The notes beneath the pieces are model-generated. The model made no database searches, was not told the origin of the DNA, and saw nothing but the letters and a program-made list of their open reading frames with translations. Positions 25,233-34,662 of a stretch of DNA of 64,000 bases are shown piece by piece. The translations under genes and the position numbers were made by a program. Within the stretch, counting starts at the first letter, position 1. Every line of letters begins with the position of its first letter. This stretch comes from Thiosulfatimonas sediminis (GTDB lineage: Bacteria; Pseudomonadota; Gammaproteobacteria; Thiomicrospirales; Thiomicrospiraceae), in the NCBI RefSeq assembly GCF_011398355.1, contig NZ_AP021889.1, positions 1,798,001-1,862,000 of the forward strand, written 5' to 3'.

Positions 25233-25676
25233 TCAAGAAAGTGACCAGGTAACTTGGTCAGTCTTAATATATCCAGCCTTTTGAAGAACATGAGTTTTAA
25301 ATTCAAGTTCCGCAGTGCTAGGAAAGATTTTAATTGAATCCTTCATTTTGCGACCAAGATTCCAAGACAGGTGTTTTTCATTCAGTGGGCGCAAACCGAC
25401 ATAAAACAAAAACTTTAACTGACCTTCACTTGGTTGATCGTGCAGTTCAAACAAGGGTGGCTTGTCTGTCTTTGCACTATCTTTATTTAAAGAAGGTGAT
25501 GGCAAAGCCGGTGCCAAAAAAGCTTGTTTAAGCTCTTTAACCACCGCTGGCACAAGACCTTTATAGCCTTCAATCAAGCCACTTACAAAAGCGTAAATAA
25601 GCACTGAAGCCAAAAAAACCAAAGGTGATCCAGCAATGAAGCCAATAACGGCTGACACGATAATATTTCTAATCAT
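25233..25676 (-). CDS. Membrane-anchored 147-residue protein controlled by leader 5
   Basis: N-terminal hydrophobic region (IVSAVIGFIAGSPLVFLASVLIYAFVSGLIEG, residues 5-37), a Pro/Ser linker, and a soluble C-terminal domain starting LFELHDQPSEGQLKFLFYVGLRP. Unrecognised. It is last in an operon of four micro-membrane genes and is separated from them by its own translational platform. Confidence 0.7.
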   Translation of the reverse strand: MIRNIIVSAVIGFIAGSPLVFLASVLIYAFVSGLIEGYKGLVPAVVKELKQAFLAPALPSPSLNKDSAKTDKPPLFELHDQPSEGQLKFLFYVGLRPLNEKHLSWNLGRKMKDSIKIFPSTAELEFKTHVLQKAGYIKTDQVTWSLS

Positions 25677-25783
25677 GGTATATCTCCAAAATAAAAAAAG
25701 GGATATACCACCCCACCAGGACGATATATCCCTGATGGGTAAAATGGCTAAATTTGGTTAGCCGTGGGTAACTTTGGAGATTT
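25677..25783 (-). promoter_or_regulatory. Leader 5: translational platform without the upstream motif
   Basis: Reverse strand: hairpin GGCTA/TAGCC, then CCCATCAGG/CCTGGTGGG; loop GGGATATA can pair with TATATCCC, and GGTATATC can instead pair with GATATACC overlapping GGAG before the ATG. The CCYUUG core hairpin is absent. Confidence 0.7.
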
Positions 25784-25900
25784 TTACTCCAATAGATTTT
25801 TCTTTTTCCTTTTTAATAGCCGCATTATTTTTAATAGTCGCAACAGAACACCAAAAATTGCGAACACAACTAAAAGAAAAACAATTACCTGTGTACTCAT
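25784..25900 (-). CDS. Micro-membrane protein, 38 residues
   Basis: MSTQVIVFLLVVFAIFGVLL forms one helix, followed by a very basic tail (RRLLKRKKKNLL-like). Preceded by AAGGAAG. Unrecognised; third in a run of four micro-genes. Confidence 0.68.
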   Translation of the reverse strand: MSTQVIVFLLVVFAIFGVLLRLLKIMRLLKRKKKNLLE

Positions 25901-25928
25901 AACTTCCTTTTTAACAAGACCAAGAACA

Positions 25929-26042
25929 TTAGCTTTGATGCTTATCTGTTTTTTGCTTTGAGTCTTTATTTATAAACCAAACCAGAATAACAATGAAAAG
26001 TGCAATTAATGCAGAACCAATTAATCCTTCATTTTCTTCCAT
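25929..26042 (-). CDS. Micro-membrane protein, 37 residues
   Basis: MEENEGLIGSALIALFIVIL then VWFINKDSKQKTDKHQS. Acidic N-terminus, single helix, Lys-rich C-terminus, so probably N-out. Part of the same tandem set. Confidence 0.65.
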   Translation of the reverse strand: MEENEGLIGSALIALFIVILVWFINKDSKQKTDKHQS

Positions 26043-26099
26043 GCTTTTAATCCTCACTACTTTTAGAATAAACTTCTAGCGTATGCAGGAGACCAATCA

Positions 26100-26216
26100 C
26101 TACTCTTGATTATTACGTTCTTGATGTTTTGCCCAAAAGTAGAAACCGAGAGCAAAAATACCAAAACCGATACTGACTGCTAAAACAGCAATGTCCATTC
26201 CATTTATATTACTCAT
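26100..26216 (-). CDS. Micro-membrane protein, 38 residues
   Basis: MSNINGMDIAVLAVSIGFGI plus FALGFYFWAKHQERNNQE: one helix. Its ATG overlaps the stop of the 26,213 gene (ATGA), so it is coupled to leader 6. Confidence 0.7.
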   Translation of the reverse strand: MSNINGMDIAVLAVSIGFGIFALGFYFWAKHQERNNQE

Positions 26217-26404
26217 TTGACTTCCTTTTTAACAAGACCAAGAACAACAGTACCAATTATCGTTAGCATAATAAAAACGCCACACGAAACATAAAATAAA
26301 GCGTGATCCGGCGTTTCTAAGGATTTGTAACCAAAGTATCCGAACTGCGCTATAGCAATTAACTTAGCCGTTTCTGCTATGTACTTCGCCTGATTTTCAT
26401 TCAT
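26213..26404 (-). CDS. Small membrane protein, paralogue of the 17,885 product
   Basis: A 63-residue product with KLIAIAQFGYFGYKSL near residue 14-29 and one helix (YVSCGVFIMLTIIGTVVLGL). It shares sequence and leader with the 17,885-18,070 gene in opposite orientation. Function unknown; the QFG(Y/A)FGY motif is the most conserved part. Confidence 0.8.
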   Translation of the reverse strand: MNENQAKYIAETAKLIAIAQFGYFGYKSLETPDHALFYVSCGVFIMLTIIGTVVLGLVKKEVK

Positions 26405-26637
26405 AGGCGTACCTCCAAAGTAAATTTGAGATACACCGGTTCCCTATGGGATTGGCATATCCCATAGGGTTGATAAAAAATGGCTTCGACCGGCGAACCG
26501 GTTGCTGACAAATAAAGCCGTTAGGTCAGCTAATGGTGCCTGGTTATTTGACAACGCTAGGCGGCGTTTAAAGGTGCTTACCGCAGTAAGCAAAGGCCTG
26601 ATGATAAATCATCAAAATGCCATTTAATTTTAGCAAA
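26405..26637 (-). promoter_or_regulatory. Structured leader RNA 6, inverted copy of leader 1
   Basis: About 240 nt nearly identical to leader 1 but on the other strand. The loop GCCTAG faces CCAGGC instead of CTAGGC, which leaves one mismatch; the second pseudoknot and the GGCGTAT-like/GGAGGTACGCC platform are retained (here GGTGTATCTC). It starts directly after the relE stop, so it lies inside a possible read-through unit. Confidence 0.8.
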
Positions 26638-26638
26638 A

Positions 26639-26923
26639 TTAGATTCGATTTATAGCGGCTTTGTAAACTTGGTTACGGTCTCTTTTGCCGACAGCGATCA
26701 CGGAAACCACCAATTCATTGTCTCGCACTTGGTATACCAGGCGATAACCCACACTGCGTAATTTGATTTTGTAGCAGTCATTCAGACCATTTAGCTTCGC
26801 TGACTCAACATGAGGATTCTCAAGTCGTTCTTTCAGCTTTTTGCGAAACGCTTCTTTAACGGTCGCATCAAGCTTTCCCCACTCCTTCAAAGCGGAATCT
26901 TTGAAAGTAAGGCTATAGCTCAT
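26639..26923 (-). CDS. relE: RelE-type toxin
   Basis: A 94-residue product starting MSYSLTFKDSALKEWGKLDA, with LNGLNDCYKIKLRSVGYRLVYQV and VIAVGKRDRNQVYKAA, the RelE signature of ribosome-dependent mRNA interferases. The C-terminal Arg/Tyr set is present. It overlaps the antitoxin gene by 11 nt. Confidence 0.93.
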   Translation of the reverse strand: MSYSLTFKDSALKEWGKLDATVKEAFRKKLKERLENPHVESAKLNGLNDCYKIKLRSVGYRLVYQVRDNELVVSVIAVGKRDRNQVYKAAINRI

Positions 26924-27173
26924 CAAGATTAACCGAAACTTCTGGCTCATCTTGACGCTCTCGAACCAAAGCCGCTAACTCCAAATCTTCGATTCTATCG
27001 AGCAGCTGTTCATAGGCTTTTGCCGGCACAGCATAAAACACCGGTTGATTACGATTTAAAATCGCCACCGGAAACCCTTCACCTTGCTGAAGCACCGCCA
27101 TCGGGTTCTTCTTCAGCTCCGAAATCCCGGCGCTGACGCCGCTTAAAATAGGATGAGTAGAAACAATCGTCAC
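26913..27173 (-). CDS. Phd/YefM-type antitoxin for RelE
   Basis: An 86-residue protein: ILSGVSAGISELKKNPMAVL and GFPVAILNRNQPVFYAVPA form the Phd/YefM fold; the acidic tail binds toxin. Overlap with relE indicates coupling. Binds its own promoter in known systems. Confidence 0.9.
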   Translation of the reverse strand: MTIVSTHPILSGVSAGISELKKNPMAVLQQGEGFPVAILNRNQPVFYAVPAKAYEQLLDRIEDLELAALVRERQDEPEVSVNLDEL

Positions 27174-27309
27174 ACTAATAACCCTCTTAAATACTTTTTA
27201 ACAGGTCTTATCGTAGCATTTTGCTTGACAAAAAAGAATGTACAAATAACCCGAAAGTCGCCTATACTAAAAAATAGTATATTTTTATTCAGTAAAAGGG
27301 AGTCGTATC

Positions 27310-27723
27310 ATGACACCTCAAAAAGCAAAGCGTATCGGTATTGCCGGTAGCCACGCATTGTGGAAATACCTTAAAACTGCAACTCTTCTGAGTTGGCAAG
27401 GTTTGGTTTGGGTATTTGGTTGGATACGAATTTTCTTTTTAATAGTTGTTGAAATGGCATCCCTTTCTACAGAAAAGAAAACCAATACAATGGCAGAAGA
27501 TGACATTCGTAAGAAAGCAGAAGATGACGATTTTCGCGCATTTACAGACTTTGCCACAGTTTCAGGAAGCAACATTTATCCATCTGATGTGAAATTTGCG
27601 AAAGATATGTATGGCAATATATACAAAGAATTTGTCATATCTGACATAATGAGTGAATCACTAAACACCCCTTCAGACTCAATTACCGAAGAAAAACTGG
27701 AAGAGAATAGAGGTTGGAAATAA
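27310..27723 (+). CDS. Hypothetical 137-residue protein with one membrane helix
   Basis: Basic N-terminus, hydrophobic segment (LLSWQGLVWVFGWIRIFFLIVVEM, about 36-59) and an acidic C-terminal half. Unrecognised. A TATACT lies 42 nt upstream and GGGAG precedes the ATG. It is a lone rightward gene facing the secretion operon; CGGGG/CCCCG hairpin (27,733-27,754) separates it from the convergent traG-like gene. Confidence 0.65.
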   Translation: MTPQKAKRIGIAGSHALWKYLKTATLLSWQGLVWVFGWIRIFFLIVVEMASLSTEKKTNTMAEDDIRKKAEDDDFRAFTDFATVSGSNIYPSDVKFAKDMYGNIYKEFVISDIMSESLNTPSDSITEEKLEENRGWK

Positions 27724-27766
27724 CCATCTAGCGCGGGGCACTTACAAACCCCGCAATTACAATGAA

Positions 27767-29524
27767 TTACTTCGGATTGTATTTGTTTACAAAACCTGTA
27801 TAAGCGCCACCAACTCCCTTAGCAGCTTTCGATGTCTGTGAACCAACTAACCCAGTTGCTTTACCTGCTACAAACGAACCTCCACTTCTTCCTGGATTCG
27901 ATAGGCCGCTAATCGCCTCACTTGTAGCCTGTGCCGTTTCATAACCAGATAAACTCATCATTCTCATAAACACCGTCGGTAAAATAAAATACAACGTAAA
28001 CAAGAAAATCATAAACAGCATGGATTTAAGGCTAATGTCCAGGTCAAGCAAGTTATAGGCATCCGGATAGAGAATACGAATCAACCCTTCTTGCATCATC
28101 GATGCAACGTGCCAGATCAATGGCAGCATCAATGCCCCTAAGATAAACATCGCGTGCTTAATCACCGACCCAGCACTAAACCCCGAAATCGGTAATGTAA
28201 ACGCCATAAACATCAATGACCCAAAGATTAAACCAGCTTGAATCATCATCAACCCTGGTTCCAAAGCACGAAGGATCGTGCTAAAAATCGTCGCCCACTT
28301 AATCGCCGAAAAGAAAACCGCAATATCGCTGACCCAGTTTGCACCATCAACAATCGCTTGCTTTGTTTTTTCCTCTATACCTACAGGGTTAGGTTCGTCA
28401 GGATCCGCAATTAACTCATGCGTACCGTTACGCATTGCCATTTGGATCGTTAAATCTTTTGCCGTTGATGAATCTCCAACCCCAAAATTACTTTCCGTCC
28501 AATCCAGAAAATCCGCCGTATTTTTACTCGCGTACCAAACCAGCCCATCAACTTTATCCCCCAAATCATCCATCGACATGGCATCATTTGCGACCGCATC
28601 AAAGGTAGTGTCACGCAACCCTGGATGCTCGTAAATAACCGACTTGTAATGATCATCATCATTATTGGCCGTCCACCATTGATAACAAGATGGTGTTGAT
28701 GTACTTGTTAAATCTCGCCCATTCTGATCTTGCGCACTTGAGTTGGTAAATGTGGTTTCAATGCCTGACTGCTCTGCATACTCAACCGGCATGGTTAAAG
28801 GATCCCCTAAACACATACCGTCATTAATGTTTTGCTGAGTACACGCCTTATAAAGCCCAGGCGTGGTTAAAAACACACTGTTCCCAACAAAACGTATATC
28901 TTTTTGGCTCAGCTCACCTACCGGAATATCCCCACGATTTTGATAACGCGCCATTGCCGGTAAATAGCAGGATGAGATAAATCGATTAAGTTCATCTTGT
29001 ACTTTTGGATCATCAACCTTCATTGACCCCATGACCGCGAACATTGCCGATGCTTGCTTTGAAAAGTCCAGCCATTCCTTGAGCTGATTCACTGCGGCCT
29101 TCGTCGAATTGATGATCACAAACCATCCCGGCGGGATTGGGATTTCATCGGCAGTCACACCCATGTTTTGCTGTGCCGCAGTGAATTTCTGTGCATTCTC
29201 TTCTGGGTTTTCCGATTGAGAGACATTGGCATTTTGAATTTGCTCAATGTACTCAGCTGGCTTGTACGTCGTTGCCGCGTTGGGCATCCAAAAAAGGAGA
29301 ATAACCCCCATTGCAATGCCTACGTCAAAGAAGTTGCGGCGCATTTCCACAACGGATGCCGTGCCCATTTCCTGAGAAGACAAAGTGCTGCGCCAGTTAT
29401 TAAGCATAATCAGAATCAGTGGCACCAAATGCAAATTTAGTGCCCAGATAAAATAAGTAACCTTACTGTAAAAATCCCATCCAACGGACGTTAAGATAAC
29501 TTCAAGATAGTTTTCTGAGTACAT
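27767..29524 (-). CDS. traG: TraG N-terminal-like inner-membrane protein of the G-type T4SS
   Basis: A 585-residue membrane protein with hydrophobic segments near 20-40, 68-85, and a cluster at 405-510, matching the ICE TraG_N family that stabilises mating pairs and contributes to exclusion. The central soluble region (about 100-390) has Cys pairs. It is the last gene of the 39.2-27.8 kb operon, as in PFGI-1-type elements. Confidence 0.85.
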   Translation of the reverse strand: MYSENYLEVILTSVGWDFYSKVTYFIWALNLHLVPLILIMLNNWRSTLSSQEMGTASVVEMRRNFFDVGIAMGVILLFWMPNAATTYKPAEYIEQIQNANVSQSENPEENAQKFTAAQQNMGVTADEIPIPPGWFVIINSTKAAVNQLKEWLDFSKQASAMFAVMGSMKVDDPKVQDELNRFISSCYLPAMARYQNRGDIPVGELSQKDIRFVGNSVFLTTPGLYKACTQQNINDGMCLGDPLTMPVEYAEQSGIETTFTNSSAQDQNGRDLTSTSTPSCYQWWTANNDDDHYKSVIYEHPGLRDTTFDAVANDAMSMDDLGDKVDGLVWYASKNTADFLDWTESNFGVGDSSTAKDLTIQMAMRNGTHELIADPDEPNPVGIEEKTKQAIVDGANWVSDIAVFFSAIKWATIFSTILRALEPGLMMIQAGLIFGSLMFMAFTLPISGFSAGSVIKHAMFILGALMLPLIWHVASMMQEGLIRILYPDAYNLLDLDISLKSMLFMIFLFTLYFILPTVFMRMMSLSGYETAQATSEAISGLSNPGRSGGSFVAGKATGLVGSQTSKAAKGVGGAYTGFVNKYNPK

Positions 29525-29535
29525 AACATCGCCGC

Positions 29536-30903
29536 CTATTGAAGTGTAGGAGACTTAGCTGAAGGATCGACACCCAACGGGTTAAGCGTTTTTTCAGGCA
29601 ACTCATACACCTCATTCGCCAAATCACTCACCAATTCCTTACGCAAACGATACTCAAACATCGCTCTTTCAATTTCCTTCTCAAGCTCTGCAATAATTTT
29701 CTCAATGTTTTCTTTTGCGACCTTGGATGCACCGATATTCGGCTCTGACATTGAGGCGATCAAAGCGCGGCGTGCAATTAATGCCTTATCAATTTCCATA
29801 TTCAAAGCAATCTCACCCGCAAGCGCATCGACAATTAACGGTTTTGCAGACGAGTTATTAATTCGATTTGCAAAATCTTCTGTTATAAATAGTCCGCTTG
29901 TTCCGAGTTTTGCCAACTGCTTATCACGCTCATCACTCGATCGCGTGTTAATCGCAATACTCAAGCTTTCGTGTACGTTAGACTGATTCATCGAGGCCTG
30001 AGTAAGCAAACCCTTGCCTGCTGCCCGATCGGGCGTGTACTTAGGCTCATCCGTAATAAAGATCTCTTCAAACCCTAGAGTGTCCTTTAACCAAAGCTCT
30101 AATTCCTCTGGTTCCTTGAATATCCGATATAGCTCAGTCGATGTTTGGGTTGTGGTATTTGGTTCATTAATAGCGGTCGCCGGTCGCTGCAACATCGTGT
30201 TATAACCGGCGGTTGCACCGATACGAACCATGTCAATCGCATCTTGATCCTTGCCGCCTACTTTTTTAATGCCTTTTCCTGGAACCGGCATATCCACACC
30301 TTTGTCACCCGATTCCGCTTTCACTTCTTTCACTACCGCCGTCGCTGACGATGGGGTTTCGCTTTGCGTTTTTTCCTGCAAATTGTCACCCATCCCGAAA
30401 AACTCCCAATCTTTATACGGATTTTTTCCGGAAGCGATTTCGGCCTCGATCTGCTCGCAAGATTTTGAACTCATCTTAAACAACTCTTCAGCGCGGTAAA
30501 CATTGGTTTGAAATAACTGATAAATATCAGGGTGGTTACGCTGCAAGTACAACATCGGTAAACCGGAGATCATGCCGGTAATCGTCGATTCCGCGTAATT
30601 CATAATCTTGTCGGCATCGAGATCTTGAAAAAATTCATCGAATGACAAAAACGGATCAAAATTACCGCAACTGTAACCGGCACCAAACTTTAACTGACCA
30701 CCAATTTTGTAGTTTTCATAATTCGTCGCCGGGTAGTTAAGCGGTCTTGAGCCGCCAATCTTGTAGTAAAAACGTGAATTACGATCGACATCAACAACTT
30801 CACTTTCATACAGTTTTTGGCGTTCAGTCGTCGTCAAAGCAAAGGCCGGTTGTGCGACGACTGCCAAAACACCAACAATTAATAATTTTTTACGAAAACT
30901 CAT
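29536..30903 (-). CDS. PFL_4711-family ICE protein (T4SS)
   Basis: A 455-residue exported protein: signal peptide (KKLLIVGVLAVVAQPAFA), then YYKIGGSRPLNYPAT, YSCGNFDPF and long helical regions, the layout of TIGR03755 proteins. These share gene neighbourhood with TraH-like roles in pilus assembly in the periplasm. ATGA-coupled to the preceding gene. Confidence 0.85.
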   Translation of the reverse strand: MSFRKKLLIVGVLAVVAQPAFALTTTERQKLYESEVVDVDRNSRFYYKIGGSRPLNYPATNYENYKIGGQLKFGAGYSCGNFDPFLSFDEFFQDLDADKIMNYAESTITGMISGLPMLYLQRNHPDIYQLFQTNVYRAEELFKMSSKSCEQIEAEIASGKNPYKDWEFFGMGDNLQEKTQSETPSSATAVVKEVKAESGDKGVDMPVPGKGIKKVGGKDQDAIDMVRIGATAGYNTMLQRPATAINEPNTTTQTSTELYRIFKEPEELELWLKDTLGFEEIFITDEPKYTPDRAAGKGLLTQASMNQSNVHESLSIAINTRSSDERDKQLAKLGTSGLFITEDFANRINNSSAKPLIVDALAGEIALNMEIDKALIARRALIASMSEPNIGASKVAKENIEKIIAELEKEIERAMFEYRLRKELVSDLANEVYELPEKTLNPLGVDPSAKSPTLQ

Positions 30904-31415
30904 TTAGCAACCCCTTTAGATTTCAATAGGTCGATAACATAATTAAAATCGGTGCCATCAAGCACCAGTGCTGCACCTTGATTAACCACGGCTGCCGGAT
31001 AAGACTGGAGTTGATAGCGTTCAGCTTGCAACTTCGACAGATAAGCTCGTTGCAACCTCGTCTGGAATTCCACGCTGCCGGTCAACGGATCCAGAATTAC
31101 ACGCGCTTTGCGCTCCATTTCCGCTTCGGTTTCCCCTCTAATCTGTGCTAGCCTTGCATTAATCGGATCGACAATCTGCTCCACTTCATCAACAACGTGA
31201 ATGACAGCCTTTACACCCGGATAATCCCCCTGATCCAACCGAATTACCGGTGTACCGGAAAGCACAAATAACTCAATTGTTTCAATCTCAAATGGCGCAT
31301 CCTGAGCCTTACTTTCAACCTGGCCATCTGCCAAAACTGCCCCAGAAAACAAGACTGAAACAAAACCTAAAGCTTGCACCAGTTTAAAAATATCGCCGAT
31401 CAATTTACGCTGCAT
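30900..31415 (-). CDS. PFL_4709-family ICE protein (DUF1525), thioredoxin-like
   Basis: A 171-residue exported protein: signal peptide followed by APFEIETIELFVLSGTPV and, near the end, YPAAVVNQGAALVLDGTDFNYVIDLL, the family hallmark. Members resemble TrbC/TraW-type periplasmic proteins of F T4SSs. It overlaps the ATPase gene by 11 nt. Confidence 0.88.
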   Translation of the reverse strand: MQRKLIGDIFKLVQALGFVSVLFSGAVLADGQVESKAQDAPFEIETIELFVLSGTPVIRLDQGDYPGVKAVIHVVDEVEQIVDPINARLAQIRGETEAEMERKARVILDPLTGSVEFQTRLQRAYLSKLQAERYQLQSYPAAVVNQGAALVLDGTDFNYVIDLLKSKGVAK

Positions 31416-34290
31416 CTTTCATTCCTTTTCGAGACTGCTTCATTTTTTCAGCAACCATATAAGCTGCTTCAAGCTCGGTAACACCGTGTTTTTCCATCAA
31501 CTCTTTACGCACTACCTTTTCATCTGTTTCTGTTTGCGCAAGCGCCATCGCTAAAGCCGGTGGCACATTGCGGAAAAGCGACAACACACGATCTGACAAC
31601 ACCACGCCTTCTGTGTACTTGCCTGGCTCTTTACGCGCTGCCAGTAACATCGACTTCTGATCTTCATTTAAGGGCTTGAATCGAGAGATCTGATCCACTT
31701 CGTCTTGCGTTGTTGACATCGTTACCCACCACTCCATGTTTGATAGCATTTTGGCGGAGGTATCTTTAAAGTCAGCCAAGTTCTGCGTTGCCAACCAAAA
31801 CCACAAGCCCAACTTACGCGCCATTTTTGTCATGTTTGTAACGATGGGTGCAATCAATGGATTCGTCGTCGTGATATGCCCCTCATCAGCAAGCGCAATG
31901 ATTGGACGCTTGTTATGCTGATTCGCTTCAGCAATCGAGATAACACGGTTAAGCATTGACACCATTGACACCCCAAGCATATCGGCGTACTCGGCATTGA
32001 TCATCATCCCAATATCAAAAATGGTTACATCGGCATCCGGCCAAGGTTCGCCTTGACGGTTAAAGAAATCCCCACGAACGCCGGTACAGAAAATTCGTAG
32101 GTTATCGGCAAATTGCTTCAATCGATCACGTCGAGCATCAACATAGGTTTCAGTATCGAGCGCCATTTCATCCAAGGCATTCGCAATATCTTCGGTTAGC
32201 GTATAACCCTTCTCTTGGGTATCTTTACCGGCTTTGATAATGGCCTGCATAATGTCAAAACGCTCATGACGACGAATCTCATTTAACTCTTTCTCTTCAC
32301 CACCGGTAATCATGGTGATCGCGGCAAGTGTCATTTCCCCTAGCTCATCACGCTGCGCATCATCTTCATCACCTTCCTCAAGATCAATTTCATCTTCTTC
32401 AGCCTTGATGATGAGATCATGTTCGCGCTCAAAAGCCATTGCCTGCTCTTCAGTCATCAATCCAAGCTCTTCTTTCACTTCATTTAAGTCCACTGCTGTA
32501 GCAAATGGATTCAGTGAAATTGGAGAACTCGGAGAAACAATAATCTGATTAACTGTCACGCCAAAGCGTTTCAAAAACTTACCTAAAAGATAAAAAGACT
32601 TACCTTTTTCGATGATGAAAAATTGCGCATTGTAAAAAGCCACATACTGCGCAATCAGATAGTTAAGCAGTGCCGACTTACCCGATCCGGTAGGACCAAG
32701 TATCAACGCAAAAGCGTTTTTCACTCGGTCACGAATCGGGTCAAACGCAAACGGTTCACCGCCTCGGTTGTAGAATAGGAAACCGGGGTTCTCGGTTCCT
32801 CTCGAACGCCCATAAAACGGCACTAATTTTGCGACTTGCCTAATAAAATATTTACGCGCGCGACGCAGTGACGGCTTCTTATCGTGTAGATAGTTATAGT
32901 TGAAAGGCAGTGCTCTAATAAACGTATCTTGAGCCGCCATATCGTACTCAAGCGGCACTGTCTTCAAACTGGCTGAATCAAGCGCAGTCGTCACCATGCG
33001 CGCCTTATAATCCATATCCTTAGCATTATCTGCGGTAACATAAACCCCCATTAGCGATTTAACCACCACATCGCCCTCAGCAATTCTGCGTCGAGTTACC
33101 GCAATTTTTTCGCGCATATAATCCACACGCTCATCATTACCAAGCACCGAACCTTGATACTTTGCAATCTCAGCATCCACCTCATCATCCGCAACAAACA
33201 CCAAAACCTGCGACCAAATCGCACCGATCGGCATACCATCCCACAACGCAATACGCTTATCACCATTCTCAAGCTCTGCTGAGATATGCCCAATATTTGG
33301 GACTGCATTCGCTTCTTGAATCGTAATAAAACGTCGCGCCTTACCAGTGAAATACCAATTCCCTTGGTCATCTGAAAACGGACGAGTACCATGCAAAGAC
33401 GATTCAGCAAGATCCGTATTGGAGTCTTCCATGCCGACCATATCTTCAAAATCGGGCTTATTTGAGTAGCCGTTCTTATCAAGATATTTATTGAAATCCT
33501 GTCCAAAAATTTCTGTGCCGGTCGGCACAAAGAAATGACTGTACCAACGATACATCTCCTCAATATCTAAGCGTTTTAAGCCGATACCTGCGGCCTTAAA
33601 ACGGCTAGTCATCTGATCAACAATCGACTGCAATGGCGGTGCAAAATCCTTCTTGGTATTCGGCTTTTTACGCCACAAATACACTCTGACCTTACGGTAG
33701 CGCACAAACCAGTTTGCACCGGAAACCATTTCATCAACAAATACACCGTTGGGATCCGCAACATCATTCAAGTGTTCTTTTAGAACGCGAATCCACTCTG
33801 TTCTAAAGGCCTGGTTGTCGTGATCAGGGTGCCCATAACCATCGAACTTCTCGGCAAACTCACTGACATCGGCATCATCCTGCATCGTAATCTGCACAAC
33901 CCAAGGACTCGCCAAATCACGCGGAATCGACTCGCGTAATACGCTCATAATCTTATTGTGAAGATTAGCCATAAATGCAGGAGTACGCCCATCTGCCTCA
34001 ACCGGTGTAATTTCAAATGCCGCTCCAACGGTTTTACCATCGCGCAACATCACCTCATCACCAATCATCGTTTTTACTTGCATGAGATCGACAAAAGACT
34101 CACGCTGAGCCAACTCACTTTGTTGTTCAGGTGTTGATGTAATTAGCTCTGACCACTGTTTTTCAGTAAAAGGGATCTTACCCAACCCAGACCAACGAAC
34201 GACTTGTGCATCCACATCCGCATCAGGCTTAGGTTCATTAACGATTGCTTTATTTTGGCCAAGGCCAAAAATACGATCCAAAAACTTCAT
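31405..34290 (-). CDS. traC: T4SS ATPase TraC/VirB4-type (PFL_4706 family)
   Basis: A 961-residue ATPase that powers pilus assembly and transfer. Walker A is LGPTGSGKSALL (near 532-543), Walker B IIALADEGH (about 795-803), followed by motif FWLATQNLADF. An acidic insertion (residues about 630-660) is unusual but present in relatives. Cytoplasmic, peripheral to the inner membrane. Confidence 0.95.
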   Translation of the reverse strand: MKFLDRIFGLGQNKAIVNEPKPDADVDAQVVRWSGLGKIPFTEKQWSELITSTPEQQSELAQRESFVDLMQVKTMIGDEVMLRDGKTVGAAFEITPVEADGRTPAFMANLHNKIMSVLRESIPRDLASPWVVQITMQDDADVSEFAEKFDGYGHPDHDNQAFRTEWIRVLKEHLNDVADPNGVFVDEMVSGANWFVRYRKVRVYLWRKKPNTKKDFAPPLQSIVDQMTSRFKAAGIGLKRLDIEEMYRWYSHFFVPTGTEIFGQDFNKYLDKNGYSNKPDFEDMVGMEDSNTDLAESSLHGTRPFSDDQGNWYFTGKARRFITIQEANAVPNIGHISAELENGDKRIALWDGMPIGAIWSQVLVFVADDEVDAEIAKYQGSVLGNDERVDYMREKIAVTRRRIAEGDVVVKSLMGVYVTADNAKDMDYKARMVTTALDSASLKTVPLEYDMAAQDTFIRALPFNYNYLHDKKPSLRRARKYFIRQVAKLVPFYGRSRGTENPGFLFYNRGGEPFAFDPIRDRVKNAFALILGPTGSGKSALLNYLIAQYVAFYNAQFFIIEKGKSFYLLGKFLKRFGVTVNQIIVSPSSPISLNPFATAVDLNEVKEELGLMTEEQAMAFEREHDLIIKAEEDEIDLEEGDEDDAQRDELGEMTLAAITMITGGEEKELNEIRRHERFDIMQAIIKAGKDTQEKGYTLTEDIANALDEMALDTETYVDARRDRLKQFADNLRIFCTGVRGDFFNRQGEPWPDADVTIFDIGMMINAEYADMLGVSMVSMLNRVISIAEANQHNKRPIIALADEGHITTTNPLIAPIVTNMTKMARKLGLWFWLATQNLADFKDTSAKMLSNMEWWVTMSTTQDEVDQISRFKPLNEDQKSMLLAARKEPGKYTEGVVLSDRVLSLFRNVPPALAMALAQTETDEKVVRKELMEKHGVTELEAAYMVAEKMKQSRKGMKDAA

Positions 34291-34662
34291 TTATCGCTCC
34301 CCTGGCAGCGCATAGTGATCCGTTTCATACAACTTGAATGATGTCGCATAGCCCGGAACCGGTACACCGCTATGAGAGATATGAGGGTACACATACATCA
34401 CTAAACTTGGATTTGGTAACATCGGAAACAACATATCCGTTTCACTCATAACATCCCGCGTATAAGGGTTGTAGTTGTACGCTTGCAACTCTTTTTTCAT
34501 TGACTCTTCAGACTGCAACGACTTGGATTCAGGCACACCTTGGCGCATCAATTCAGCCGTTGACTTTCCATCTTTAGACATTTCTTGCAAGGGCGCATTT
34601 GTTGAGCACCCCGCAAGCAAACTAATCCATATAACCGGTAGCATCATTTTGAGTTGTCGCAT
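34291..34662 (-). CDS. PFL_4707-family T4SS lipoprotein
   Basis: About 123 residues from MRQLKMMLPVIWISLLAGCS (lipobox LLAGC, Cys near 19). Ends in MYVYPHISHSGVPVPGYATSFKLYETDHYALPGE, the TIGR03751 hallmark. A TraV-like outer-membrane role is inferred. The start is placed at 34,662, giving 41 nt overlap with the upstream gene. Confidence 0.85.
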   Translation of the reverse strand: MRQLKMMLPVIWISLLAGCSTNAPLQEMSKDGKSTAELMRQGVPESKSLQSEESMKKELQAYNYNPYTRDVMSETDMLFPMLPNPSLVMYVYPHISHSGVPVPGYATSFKLYETDHYALPGER

